Assembly (NCBI RefSeq): GCF_034190915.1
Contig: NW_026947486.1
Coordinates: 77,170,044-77,234,043 of the forward strand
DNA length: 64,000 nt
DNA from: Cavia porcellus
Lineage: Eukaryota; Chordata; Mammalia; Rodentia; Caviidae
Reading direction: 5' to 3'
Of this stretch, positions 45,764-56,560 are shown in pieces. Position 1 is the first letter of the stretch. Each line of letters opens with the position of its first letter. The notes below the pieces were generated by a model. The model saw only the letters and a program-made list of their open reading frames with translations, was not told the origin of the DNA and made no database searches. The position numbers and the translations under genes were made by a program.

Positions 45764-48309
45764 TGTGCCTGGGCCCTTCTTTATAGGTAAGGACTTAATC
45801 ATATTTTCAATTTCATTAATAGACATTGGGTTATTCACCAGTTTTACATCTTCTTGATCAAACTTTGGTACTTCATATGTTTCTAGGAATCTGTCCATTT
45901 CTTCTGTGTTATCAACCCTATGAGAGCAGAGGTTTTTGTAACAGGTGTTGATGATCTTCTGTATTTCCACAGAGTCTTTAGTGATTTCATCTTTTTCATT
46001 CATTATTGCATGAATTTGTGCAGTTTCTTTCCTTTTTAAAATAAGGTTGACTAGGGGCTTACAATTTTATTTATTCTTTCAAGGAATCAACTCCTTGATT
46101 CATTGATTTTTTTATTATATTCTTAGTCTCTACTGTGTTAATTTCTGCTCTGATTTTTAAATTTCCTCCCTTTTTTGGGTTTGGCATTTACTTGCTCTTC
46201 TTTTTCTATATGTTTGAGGTGTATCATCAGGTTGTTTATTCGAATTCATTGTTTTCCTGATGTGGGAACTCAGTGCAATAAATTTACCTCTGAGGACTGC
46301 TTTCATTGCATCCCACAGATTCCGGTAAGTTGTATTTGTATTTTTGTTTTCTTGTAGGTATTGTTTAATTTCTTCTGTGACCCACTGATTGTTTAATATT
46401 GTATTATTCAATTTACATGTGTTTGTGGCAATTTTTCAGTTTCTGATATCATTAATTTCTAGTTTCATGGCACTATGATCTGATAACATGCATGGGATAA
46501 TTTCAACTCTTTTGCATTCATTTAAATCTGTTCTGTGAGCTAGTATATAGTCTATTTTAAAGAATGTCTCATGTGCTTCTGAGAAGAATGTATATTCTGA
46601 TATTGTTGGATGAAACACTCTATACAGGTCTATCAAATCCATTTATTCACAGGTGTGATTCAGTTCTGTTATTTCTTTGTTGATCTTCTGTCTGGTTGAT
46701 TTGTCCCGTGGTGTCAATGGTGTGTTAAAGTCTCCTGTTATAATTGTGTTATTGTTATTTTGATTTTTCATTTCTATTAACACTTGCTTTGTATAACTGG
46801 GTACTCTGGCATTTGGTACACATATATTTAAGATAGTTATCTCTTTCTGTTGAAGCTTTCCCCTAATCAGCATGTAATGACCTTCTTTATCTCTTACAAT
46901 CATTCTTGGTTTGAAGTTCACATTATCTGCAAACAGAATAGCTACCCCCACTTTTTTTCAGTTCATGTTGCATGAAGTGTTGTTTTCCATCCTTTCTGTT
47001 TCAGTCTGTGATTTTTCTTTTGGGTTATATGGGTTTCTTGCAGACAGCATATGGTTGGGTGTTGTTTCCTTATCCATTTTCCAGTCTGTTTCTTTTAATT
47101 CATGAATTGAGACCTTTTACATTAATGGTTATGACTGTTTATTTTGGCTTATTGGGATACTTTATCTTTCTGTTGTTGTATCTTTATCTTTCATTCTGTT
47201 TAATTGTCTACCTTCCTTAGTGGCTTTTTCCTATGCATATCTAGACTCTCTTTAATATTCTTTGCAGGGTTGGTTTACTGTTCATGAAATTCTTCAGCTG
47301 TTCTTTGTCATGGAAGTATCTTATTTCTCCACCCATTTTATAGGACAGTTTTTCAGGGTACATCAGTCTATGTTGGAAATCATTTTCCTTTAGAATCTAA
47401 AATACTTCACTCCATGTTCTTCTTGACATCATTTTTTTGTATTGAGAAGTCTGCTGTAATTCTGAGAGGCTTTCTTTTATAGGTGATCTATCTTTTCTCT
47501 CTGACAGGTTTTGGCATTCTATTCTTATTTTGGATTTCTATGATGGTGATTATTGTATGTCTGGGTGTAGTTTTATTTTGGTTATGGCTATTTGGAGTTC
47601 TATATGCTTCACTAATTCTAATGTCAGTTTCCCTTCTCTTGTTTGGGAAATTTTCCGCTATTACTTCTGTGAATAGCCTCTTGATATCATTTGCGTTGTT
47701 CCTTTCTTTTTACTATATTACTATCAATCTTATGCTGTTTTTCTTTACATCATCTTGCAACTGTTGAATTGTTGTTTCCTGATTCCTTGTTATTTGTAAG
47801 AAATCTTTCTTTTCCTGTTCACTAGCTGCAATTTTGTCTGCAAGGTCTGAAATTCTGTCTTCACTTTTGTTGATTTGGTTTTGGCATCTTTTGATGGTAT
47901 TTTTGATTTCCTGTATATTTCTTTGATTCTGCTTCATGTAGTCTCATTATTTCTTAAATTGTTCATCCAGGGAGTCTATCATTTTGTTTTGTTCCTCTAA
48001 TTTTTAACTGTATCTCTTCTTTAGATGTGTTTATTATCTCTTTCATTACTTTTTTTTTCATTTACCTAGGAGATTATTTCTTGTTTGAATTCCTTTAAAG
48101 CTTCCTGGAGTTGCTTCTTTATTTCAGTTGCTGTTATTGTAGGTATTTTAGGTGTGTGGCATATATTTTCTTCTATGTACATGGCTCCTAGGCTCTCTTG
48201 GGATGACCTGGATGTGTGAGATTGTATTTTGGTCTTTTGCTTTGTCACTTTACTATATTTCCCTATTTCAAGGGTTGTTCCAAGGCTTCCCCTGGATTTG
48301 TTATTAATC

Positions 48310-48845
48310 ATCTCCTATGCCCTAGGCTCCTGGGACTAAATGGAGCTTGCTGAGTGTGGTCCTGTCAGGATTTCAAGCTCTCCTGTGCCACTTTCAGTGT
48401 TCCAGGTAGCTGGTTGCACCTAATAACTGTAGATAATGGGATAAAGCTCTCCCCGTGCAATGACCAATGCCCTAGTACTCACTTCACCTACTCTCAACTC
48501 CCATGATAGAAGTTCACTGGGCATAATATTGTTGGTTCACCAGAAATCTGAAGGCTAGTCTAAGTGTGTCTGGGAACTGGCTGGGTCCTTGAGCACTGGG
48601 AATTATGATCTTAAAGTCTCCTGGGGCCTCGGGATGTCACATGGACTCACACCAGCTGTCAGCTGTGTTTTCTGCTTTGAAGGAAGGTCACTGGGCCTGG
48701 CCTGGGCAGGAATAAACCCTGCGGAGTGCAGCCTTGGGTGGCAGGGCTCTAGGCGGGTCCTTGAGCTCTGGGAGTGATGATCTTACAGTGTCCCAGGGCT
48801 CGGGATGGTGCATGGACACACCCTAGCTGCCAGCTGAGTTTCCTG
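48310..48845 (-). promoter_or_regulatory. L1 I 5' UTR monomers (~172 bp period)
   Basis: GGGTCCTTGAGC.CTGGGA phrases at 48583 and 48755 continue in parallel ('atgatctta.agt.tcc..ggg', 'ctcgggatg', 'agctg.cagctg.gtttyctg'). Spacing is 172 bp. GC-rich, with about two to three units. The sequence is visibly different from the A, D and E monomers. Confidence 0.78.
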
Positions 48846-49717
48846 GTTTCAGTATTTCATTTTTTGAATTCTTTTGTGAAGAGTGCAGTTTCTATAATTT
48901 CTCTCTCAGTGAGTTTGTTGTTTGAGTACTATTGAATTCTGAGTGTTGAGATTCATCTAGCCACACTTCTTAATTTACATGTAATTCTAGGATTTTTTGT
49001 GAGGTTTTTGGTCTTCTGTGTAGATTATCATGTTATCTGTGAAGAATCATAATTTAACTTTCTTTGTTCCTATCATTGTTCATTTTATTTCTCTCTCTTG
49101 TCTAATTGCTCTGGCTAAGAACATTTGTTTAGAATTACATTTAGTGGTAGTGGACATCCATGTCCTGTTCTTAATTTTAGAATGTAACTTTCAGTTTTTC
49201 ATCCATTTAGTGTGATGTTGACTGTTGATATGTCAAAGATGGTTTATATAACACTAAAGAAAGGACCATGTATTATAATTTTCTATAGGATTTTTTAAAA
49301 TCATGAATGGCTTTTGGAATTTATTAGAAGCTTTCTCTGCATCTACCATATCATCTCTTTTTGTCTTTGAATGTTGATATGATTTATTACATTTATTGAT
49401 TTGCATATGCTAATGAATTTCACTTTGTCATGGTGTATAACCTTTTTGATGATTTGCTGAATTCTGTTTCCTAATATTTTATTGAGAATTTTTGCTTCTC
49501 TATTCTTTTGGGAGATGGGTCTGTAATTCTCTTTTTTGGTTGGGTCTTTCTCTGATTTTGGTGTCAGGTTATATTTGCTTTGAGGAGTGAGTTAGGGAGA
49601 ATTGCTTCCATTTCAAATTTGTTGAAGAGTTTCAGGTGCACTGATGTTAATCTTCCCTAATTTTCCTATAGAATTTTGTTGCGAATCTATTGGGACCTGA
49701 ACATTTCTTAGTTGGTA

Positions 49718-49722
<5 letters not shown>

Positions 49723-49762
<40 letters not shown>
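49723..49762. repeat. (TA)n microsatellite at the edge of the patch in L1 J
   Basis: About 20 TA units at the left border of the foreign patch. Confidence 0.95.
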
Positions 49763-49765
<3 letters not shown>

Positions 49766-50010
49766 GATTAAAAAGACCTACTGTTGATGCCTGCAGGAAA
49801 TTCACCTCCTTGGCGAACTTATGCACAGACTGAGGGTGACAGAATGAAGAATGACATTCCAATCAAACAAATTCTGCATGCAGGCAGGTATATCTACACT
49901 CATATCCATCAAAAACAGACTTCAAGCCAATATTGGTCAGAGGAGACAGTAAAGGTCACTGCATGTTGATAATGGGAATATTCCATCAAGGAGACACAAC
50001 AATGCATTTT
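49763..50010 (+). mobile_element. Old L1/HAL1-type endonuclease fragment inside L1 J
   Basis: The plus strand carries the old L1 ORF2 endonuclease track ('cagacttcaagccaatattggtcagagg', 'gg.aatattccatcaaggagacacaacaat'). It is opposite in orientation to L1 J and in a different style. L1 J text is continuous across it (AACTTACCAACTAAG-type phrase on the left, AATGAAGTTAAAAA on the right, minus strand). Confidence 0.6.
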
Positions 50011-50756
50011 TAACTTCATTAATTGACATTGAGTTGTTCAAGCTTTTTATATCTTCTTGATTAAGCTTTAGTAATTCATGTTCCTAGGAATCTTTCTATT
50101 TCTTTTGTGTTTTTCATCCTATATGAGCAAAGATTTTTGAAGTAGGCTTTAAGGATCTTCTGAAATTTTACAGGATCTATACAGGTTTCACCCCATCATT
50201 TTTCAATGCATGAATTTGAGTTTTTCTTTCCTTTTATGATAAGATTCACCAGGATTTTATCAGTTTTACTTATTCTTTCAGAGAATCCACTCTTCAATTC
50301 ATTAATTTTTGTATTGTTTTGCTTGTCTCAGCTGTATTAAGTTCTGCTTTGATCTTTATAATTTCCTTCCTTCTTTGAGATTTGGGCTTGATTTTCTCTT
50401 CTTTTTTTAGAAGCTGTAGTTGTAGCATTGGATTGTTTATTTGTTCTCACTCTGCTTTCCTGATGTGAGAATTTATTACTATAAATTTCCTGCTTAGAAC
50501 TTTTTTCATTGTGTCCCATAGTTTCTGGTAAATTATATTTACCTTTTCATTTGATTGTGGATGTTGTTTAATTCCTTCTTTAATTTTACCTGTGAGCCAT
50601 CAGTCATTCAGGAGGGTATTAGTTAATTTCCATGTGTTTATTGAATTTTTGTGGATTCTTTTGTCATTAATTTCCAATTTCATTGCAATATGATCAGATA
50701 ATATACATGGGATAATTTGAATTCCTTTGCATTTACTTAAGAATATTGTATGAGTA

Positions 50757-53700
50757 TCCCTTGCCAGCATGCTTCAGAGTAATTGTAGCCAATAAAGGAT
50801 GTTCTGGTTACTCACATTATCCAGTCATCTGGAAGAAACCAGAAACATGACAAGAGGAAGAAACAAAAGGAAGTCACCAGTTCCCAACCCAAACAGTACT
50901 GGCCCAGGAGAGGTAAACACAGAAGACATACTGAGTCACAAACCTGCAGTTTCTGAAAAAGCAGCATCTGATGTGAGGAATTATCTTGAGATGTTATAAA
51001 AGAACTAAAAACAGAAATTCTAATACAAGTAAAGAAAGACATAAGAAAAATAATAAAAGAGATGCTAAATACCTCTCAAGAAGACACAGATGGAAGAATG
51101 GAGGGCCATAAAGGAGAGAAACCGTTGATGAATAATGTAAAATAATCTAGAATACATGACATAGACTCCAACAGACTACCAGAAAATTAATAACTCCATT
51201 GAAAGCTGGCAAAACTGTTTGGAAGAAGCTAAAGATACACTCTCAAACCTTGAAGGCAGGTTTGCAATGTGTGATCATGAAAGGAAAGCTCTCTTAAAAA
51301 TAACAGAGTCAGGAAGTAACAATGCACAAGGCTAGAAGATGACAAAAGAATCTATACCTTAAGAGTAAAAAATGTGAGTGATGAAGCACAGATAAACACA
51401 AATGAAATACAAAGGTTATTTACAGAAATAATTAAAGAAAATTTCCTAAACATAGGAAAAGGAAATGATATCCAGATATATGAGGCATACAGAAATCCAG
51501 CCAGCTATAACCAAAACAGATCTACACCCAGACATATAATAATCAAGATAACAGAAATCCAACACAAGAACAGAATAATAAAAGCTGTCAGAGAAAAAAA
51601 ACAGATCACATATAAAGGAAAACCCATCAGAATGATGACAGATTTCTCAACACAACCAGCAAATCAAGTAGAGCTTGGAGCAAAGTATTCCAAGCCCTGA
51701 AAGAAAATAGCCTCCAACCCAGATTAATGTACCATGAAAAACTCTCTCTCAAAATTAATGGAGAAACAAGATGCTTCCATGACAAAGAGGAACTGGGGAG
51801 TTCATGACCACCAATCCAGCCCTACAAAAAATACTGAAGGACATTCTATAGAGGGAGAAAAATGGTCATGGTTTCAAGAACAGTGACAGTGGAGGCTTAC
51901 TGAATGGGACAGACAGTGGAATGAAGGGGACAAGTAGACAACCAATGGCAGAAAATTAGGATGGCAGAGATGAGGCAGAGAAAATTGGCCATAATTGCTA
52001 ACACAGGTGGCCTCAATACACTAATAAAAGGAAACACAGGCAGAGTGGATCAGGAGATAGGGTCCATAAAGAGGTTCTATGTAAAAGATCTATTTAACCT
52101 GAAAGAGCATTTGTGGACTGAAAGTCAAAGATGAGAAAATAATGCTCTGTGTGACGGAATCAGAAAAAAGTGGGGGTAGCTCACCGATTAGCTGCAGACT
52201 GGTTGAAAAGACATAAAAAATTTATACAATGAAGAGCTACTCAGCTATAAGGAAAGAAAACCTTGAGGCCCTTGTAAGTAAATGATTACAACTTGAGACC
52301 AATCCCATGAGTAAAAAGGTGCAGAACAACTTAGGTAAGTAGCAGGGGCCCTTCCTAATCTAAAAAATAAAGGAGTTAGTGGGATTCAAAATATACAATG
52401 CACCTTGGGAAAACAAAGGGATAGGAATTGTCTAAATAGGGAAGGCAGAGGACATTGGTAATCTTCTATCATGATTTGAAACCTGTATTGCTTTCATCAC
52501 TCTGTTTAGTTTATTTATATTCTTTTTTAAAAATTTTTATTTAAAAGGAAAAAGAGAAAAAACAAAACAAAACAAAGCGGTGTAAGGGTACAAGTAATAC
52601 AGAACTACAAAAAAAAAGTAAGAAATCACCAGTTAATAGATTACACATTATCATCTTAGAGATAGTTGCTCAAGTCACAGTATCAAAGCATACAAAGAGA
52701 ACATTCAAACAGAGAGACTGCAAACAGTTGTGTTCAATGATCCAACCACAAACATTAATATGGTCAGCTATTTAACACCCCTAAACACACTTGCAGTTGT
52801 GTCCTTTAGAGCACTTTTTTTCCCTCTCTTTTTTCCAACAAAATTTACACATTTTATTACTCCTTAGTTCTTATTACTTTTTGAGGGTATAGGCAACTAT
52901 TTTGAAGGCAATAATACTCACTAAGATGCCCATTCTAGTTTGACTGTTATCTCCTTTGGGAGTCCTGTAATGTTTACAATGTTTAAGTTTTATTGGTCTT
53001 GTTCTCTAGTGTTTTGTTCAACTTTATAGTACCTAATGAGAGAGACAATTCTTTTTAAGGAAACAAGAGGCATTATGGTAACCATTGTTGATAACCTTGT
53101 ACTCTGTTTTTACATTATGTACTATGTCTATCCTTGGTTTTGACTGACAGCTTTGTTTTGCCATATTTGACTTTATTCTCTTCCAAAAAAAAGTTTATTT
53201 ATATTCTGCTTCAGTTGGTCTACTTGCAATAGATTTGAGAGCATAGACAACTATTCCCAAAATAGTAGGATACACTATGGTAACCATTTTTAATTTTCTA
53301 TTAACTTATTCTGAAACCCTGTGTTGCTTTCACTGCTTTGTTTTGATTGATTTTATTTGAATCTGTCTTGTTAGATCCCTGTCTTGTCTTGACTGATTTT
53401 ATTTAAATCTGTTATGGTTGATAGTATCAAGTCTGAGAGTATAGGCAACTACTCTGATGACAATAAGATTCACTATGATACCCATTCTGGTTTGACTATT
53501 ACTCTCTTTTGAAGTCCTACAATGTTTTATTTTTATTGATTTTGTTCCATACTGCTATGTTCAATTTTAGTGTACCTGATGGTACTGGCAATTCTATTGA
53601 AGATAACAAGAAACAACACGGTAAGCATTGTGGATCACCTTGTATTGTGGTTTTAAATCATGTACTATAGTCATCCTTTTTTTTTTTTTTTTTTTTTGAA

Positions 53701-53766
53701 AGACCCCATTTTGATTTATTTTCTTACTTGGTTTTATTCTTTTCAGAATAAAAATTAAAATTAAAA
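50757..53766 (+). mobile_element. L1 copy F: internally deleted, inserted in L1 J
   Basis: AAGAATATTGTATGAGT at 50739-50755 and AAGAATATTCTATGAGT at 53767-53783 form a 17-bp duplication with one mismatch. F starts ~90 bp before the ORF1 ATG at 50847 (MTRGRNKRKSPVPNPNSTGPGEVNTED). ORF1 runs with frameshifts to about 51850 and ORF2 starts at about 51975. At about 52205-52225 the text jumps from the early endonuclease to the ORF2 C-terminus ('ATQL.RKENLEALVSK'). A modular 3' UTR ends with AATAAAAATTAAAA. Most of ORF2 is missing. Without the nested insertion the element is about 2.3 kb. Confidence 0.83.
52524..53191 (-). mobile_element. Twin-primed (5'-inverted) L1 3' UTR insertion inside L1 F
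   Basis: The perfect 16-bp duplication AGTTTATTTATATTCT lies at 52508-52523 and 53192-53207. On the minus strand 52885-52524 is an L1 tail ending CCTTTTAAATAAAAATT. From 52886 to 53191 the sequence flips to the plus orientation and is the part that should lie just upstream (GAGGGTATAGGCAACT.. to CTTCCAAAAAAAA). Compare the uninverted order on the minus strand at about 28500-27855. This is the signature of twin priming. Confidence 0.88.
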
Positions 53767-55099
53767 AAGAATATTCTATGAGTTACTATATGTCCTACTT
53801 TGGACAACAGCCTGTGTGCAGCTAAGAAGATTGCATATTGTGATGTTCTGGAGTGGAATTCTCTATAAATGTCTACTAAGTTCATTTATTCACAGGTTTT
53901 GTTCAGTTCTCTTATTTATTTTCTGATTTTTCATCTTGTTGATCTATCTGTTTGTGACAATGATGTATTAAGTTACCCTGTTAAAACTGTTATTACTTTT
54001 TTGATTTTTAAAGTCTCTTAATATTTGTCTTATATACTTGTTGTTTGTGTATCTGTTGCAAACATATTTTGTTGAATTTATTTGATTTTTATCTATTCCT
54101 CTTGGAGTTTTCCCCTAATAACTATGCAGTGAACTTCCTTACCTCTTTTGAACATTTTTTGTTTGAGGTTCACATTGTCTTCAAAAATAGCTACCACTGT
54201 TTTTTTTGTGTGTGTGTTCTTGTTTCATAGAGTATTGTTTTCCATTCTTTGACTTTTAGGCTATGAATTTCTTTTTGAGTTAAATTTTTTTCTTGTGTAC
54301 AGCATACTGCTGCATCTTCTTTCTTGATCCATTTTGTCAGTCTGTTTCTTTTGATTGATGAACTGAGGCCATTTGCATTGATGGCAATAGCTGATATGTA
54401 TTGGCTTATCTTTGTCAAGTTATATTCCTACTGTTGTTTCCCTAATTTTTCTCTCTGTTTAATTGCTTGCCCTGCTTTATGGTTTCTTTCTGTTGTTTTC
54501 TTGAAATTGTGCTCATTTTTATGTCTGCCTATAATATCTTTTGGTACTCTTTGTAGGGTTGGTGTGGTGATCATGAATGTCCTCAGTTGTCCTTTGTCAT
54601 GAAGTTATCTTATTTATCCATTAATTTTGACAAGTAGTTTTGCAGCATATATCAATCTGGGCTGGAAGTTGTTTTCTTTCAAGACTTAAAGTACTTCAAT
54701 CCAAGTTCTTGATTTGAGTGTTTCTGTTGAGAAAACTGCCTTGATTATGAAAGTTTTCCTTTATAGGTGATCTGTTTTTTACTAACAGTTTTTAAGAACT
54801 AACATTCTTTTGTTGAATTTCTGTTATCTTCATTATTATATGTTTCATTATAGATTTATTTCAGTCATGGTTAATTTGAGCTCTGTATAACTCACTTTAT
54901 CTGTACGCCATATTTTGTTCTCATATTTGGAGATTTTTTTGGCTAGCTGCAGATAGTCTTTTTATGTCATATATGTTGACTTTTTTATTGACACCTATGG
55001 AGTCTTATTTTGTTTTTATTTGTGTTGCCATGCAAATTCTGGATTATCATTTCTTAATTCTTCATTATTTTAATAATATCATTCCTTTTATTATTCCTA

Positions 55100-55700
55100 G
55101 CCATGATCCTGTGTTGGAGATTACAATGAAGTGGCTCTGAGAAGGATTAAAATTAACTAATTGGCTTTCTATGTTTATCTGTGAGTCTGTGCTAGGCCTA
55201 GGACCTTGCTTGCTGATGGGAGCTGATTCACAGTAAGTGAACCTCTATGAATCACTGGTCCTGACTGAGGCCTATAGTAGCCTGTGATGCCAGAGATACC
55301 TCAAAGGGGAAGATAAGCCCACAGCTGAGGACACCTGGCTCCAACACTGATTACGTAGGTAGAGACTGCAGCTACAGGTATCTCACTTCTGCACTATCAC
55401 TCTTACTGTCAATGTCATCATAGAGATAAGATGTTTCCCCTTAATTAGTATAATTTACCACTTGGAGAAGTTTTTGAAGTGACTCCCCACATTCTTCTCA
55501 TTTCCTGTGCTTTTCCCAGTTTCCCTGCTCTTTGTTCAGACATAATCAATATGGGTAGTCCAGAGAAGTCTTAGCCCTCAGATTCCTTAACTTGGATAAA
55601 GAGTTTTGATCATCCTGGAGCCCTAAAATCATATGACATGTCTCATTTATATAAGCATTTTCCATACACTTTTTGGGAGATGGGAATCTAGGTCAATTCC
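55100..55700. other. Unidentified ~600-bp block inside L1 J ORF1
   Basis: L1 ORF1 text (minus strand) stops near 55095 and resumes near 55715 after the coiled-coil segment. The block between is richer in G+C than L1 and has no A-rich tail I can see. ATTCCT on both sides is too short to count as a duplication. I do not recognise it; an LTR or exon-derived piece is possible. Confidence 0.5.
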
Positions 55701-56109
55701 TGATAATCCTGACTTTAAAGATTGAAATTTTCTTTTGAGTTTCATTGATGTGGTTTACTAGCTTTCAATGAAATTTTTAATTTCTTTGATATGTGTTTGA
55801 ATCCATTTCATGTGTTCTGTTTCTTTCCTATGTTGATCATTCATGGTTTCCATGCTCTTCTATAATCACATTTTTTAAAAAATTTAACTCTATTCTAGAT
55901 TTTCTGAGTAACTCCTTTATAGTTTTTGAAATTTCTTTCTTTACCTGAGAGATTATTTCTGATCTGATTTCCTCCATAGCTTCATAGATGTGTTTCCTTA
56001 CTTTGTTTGCTGTCATTTCAAAAATTTCAGTTGTGTCTCTTCTATTTTTCTCTATCTTGTTGTCTTCTGCAATGTTAGTGGGAGTGAGCTCCCTATGGGT
56101 CCTGGCAAA

Positions 56110-56560
56110 GATGGCAGTTGGAGGAAAAATATATTTTCACAGAAAATCTTATACATGAATGCTGTGTAGTAGAATCATTCATGTCCACCAAAAGTGGAAT
56201 CAATACAAATGTTCACCAAAGAAGGAACAGATAAACAAGGTGTGGTAAAGTCATATGATGGAATCATATGATGGCATTAAGAAGGAATACAGTACTGAAA
56301 TATTCTACAACATAGGTCAATCTAGTAACATTATGTTACTTGAAAGAAGCAGAAATAGAAGCCCTCATATTGTACAATTACTTTCATATGAAATACTCAA
56401 AATAGGAAAATACATAGAAAAAAAGTAGCATTTTCTAAGAAAGGGGATAAGAATGCAATTAGAAGTGACTACTCATAAGTGTGGGGATTCATATTAGGGT
56501 GGTAAAGTTTGTAAGCAAAAACTTCAGTTCTTATTTAAAAATTAAATATTTTACTAAATG
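56110..56560 (+). mobile_element. Old L1 3' region fragment
   Basis: Degenerate 'atgttcaccaaag.aggaacagataaacaa', 'gg.aatacagtactgaaatattctacaac', 'attatgttacttgaaagaagc' and 'gtacaattactttcatatgaaat' are typical of old mammalian L1 ORF2 ends and 3' UTRs. It could be the continuation of L1 G, but this is not established. Confidence 0.55.

Larger units (their letters stand above)
42252..48845 (-). mobile_element. L1 copy I, near full-length
   Basis: On the minus strand: 5' UTR monomers (48845-48310), ORF1 (about 48270-47250), ORF2 (about 47130-43200) and a modular 3' UTR (43200-42252) ending in AAATAAAATAAAAAA. ORF1 pieces include 'TKQKTKIQSHTSRSSQESLGAMYIEENICHTPKIP' and the coiled coil 'IKRCQNQINKSEDRISDLADKIAASEQEKKDFL'. 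ORF2 has a long, nearly clean endonuclease (46951-46440, GDFNTPLT and SDHSAMKLEIND intact), RT catalytic position FADG near 44900-44889 and a C-terminal '[23 protein letters not shown]'. A URR1-like element (42523-42873) splits the 3' UTR. Length without it is about 6.2 kb. Stops and frameshifts are present. Confidence 0.87.
48862..56100 (-). mobile_element. L1 copy J, older, 3' truncated and multiply interrupted
   Basis: The minus strand runs from ORF1 (about 56090-55700 and 55100-54430) through the ORF2 start ('ISAIAINANGLSSSIKRNRLTKWIKK' at about 54400-54325). The endonuclease continues to 53786, is split by L1 F and goes on at 50738-50100. The RT region then runs to 48862, with catalytic position FTDN near 49040. 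The rest of ORF2 and the 3' UTR are missing where L1 I begins. Interruptions are L1 F (50757-53766), an old-L1 patch with a (TA)n run (49723-50010) and an unidentified block (about 55100-55700). Confidence 0.78.

Noticed and set aside
46440..46951. Intact endonuclease gene in L1 I
   Set aside because: The endonuclease frame is long and retains key motifs, but flanking stops and frameshifts, the FADG catalytic site and the 162-bp duplication show that ORF2 as a whole is dead.
49723..49762. (TA)n runs (also 33930-33975) as regulatory or origin elements
   Set aside because: They are ordinary microsatellites in dead L1 sequence, with nothing nearby to support a function.
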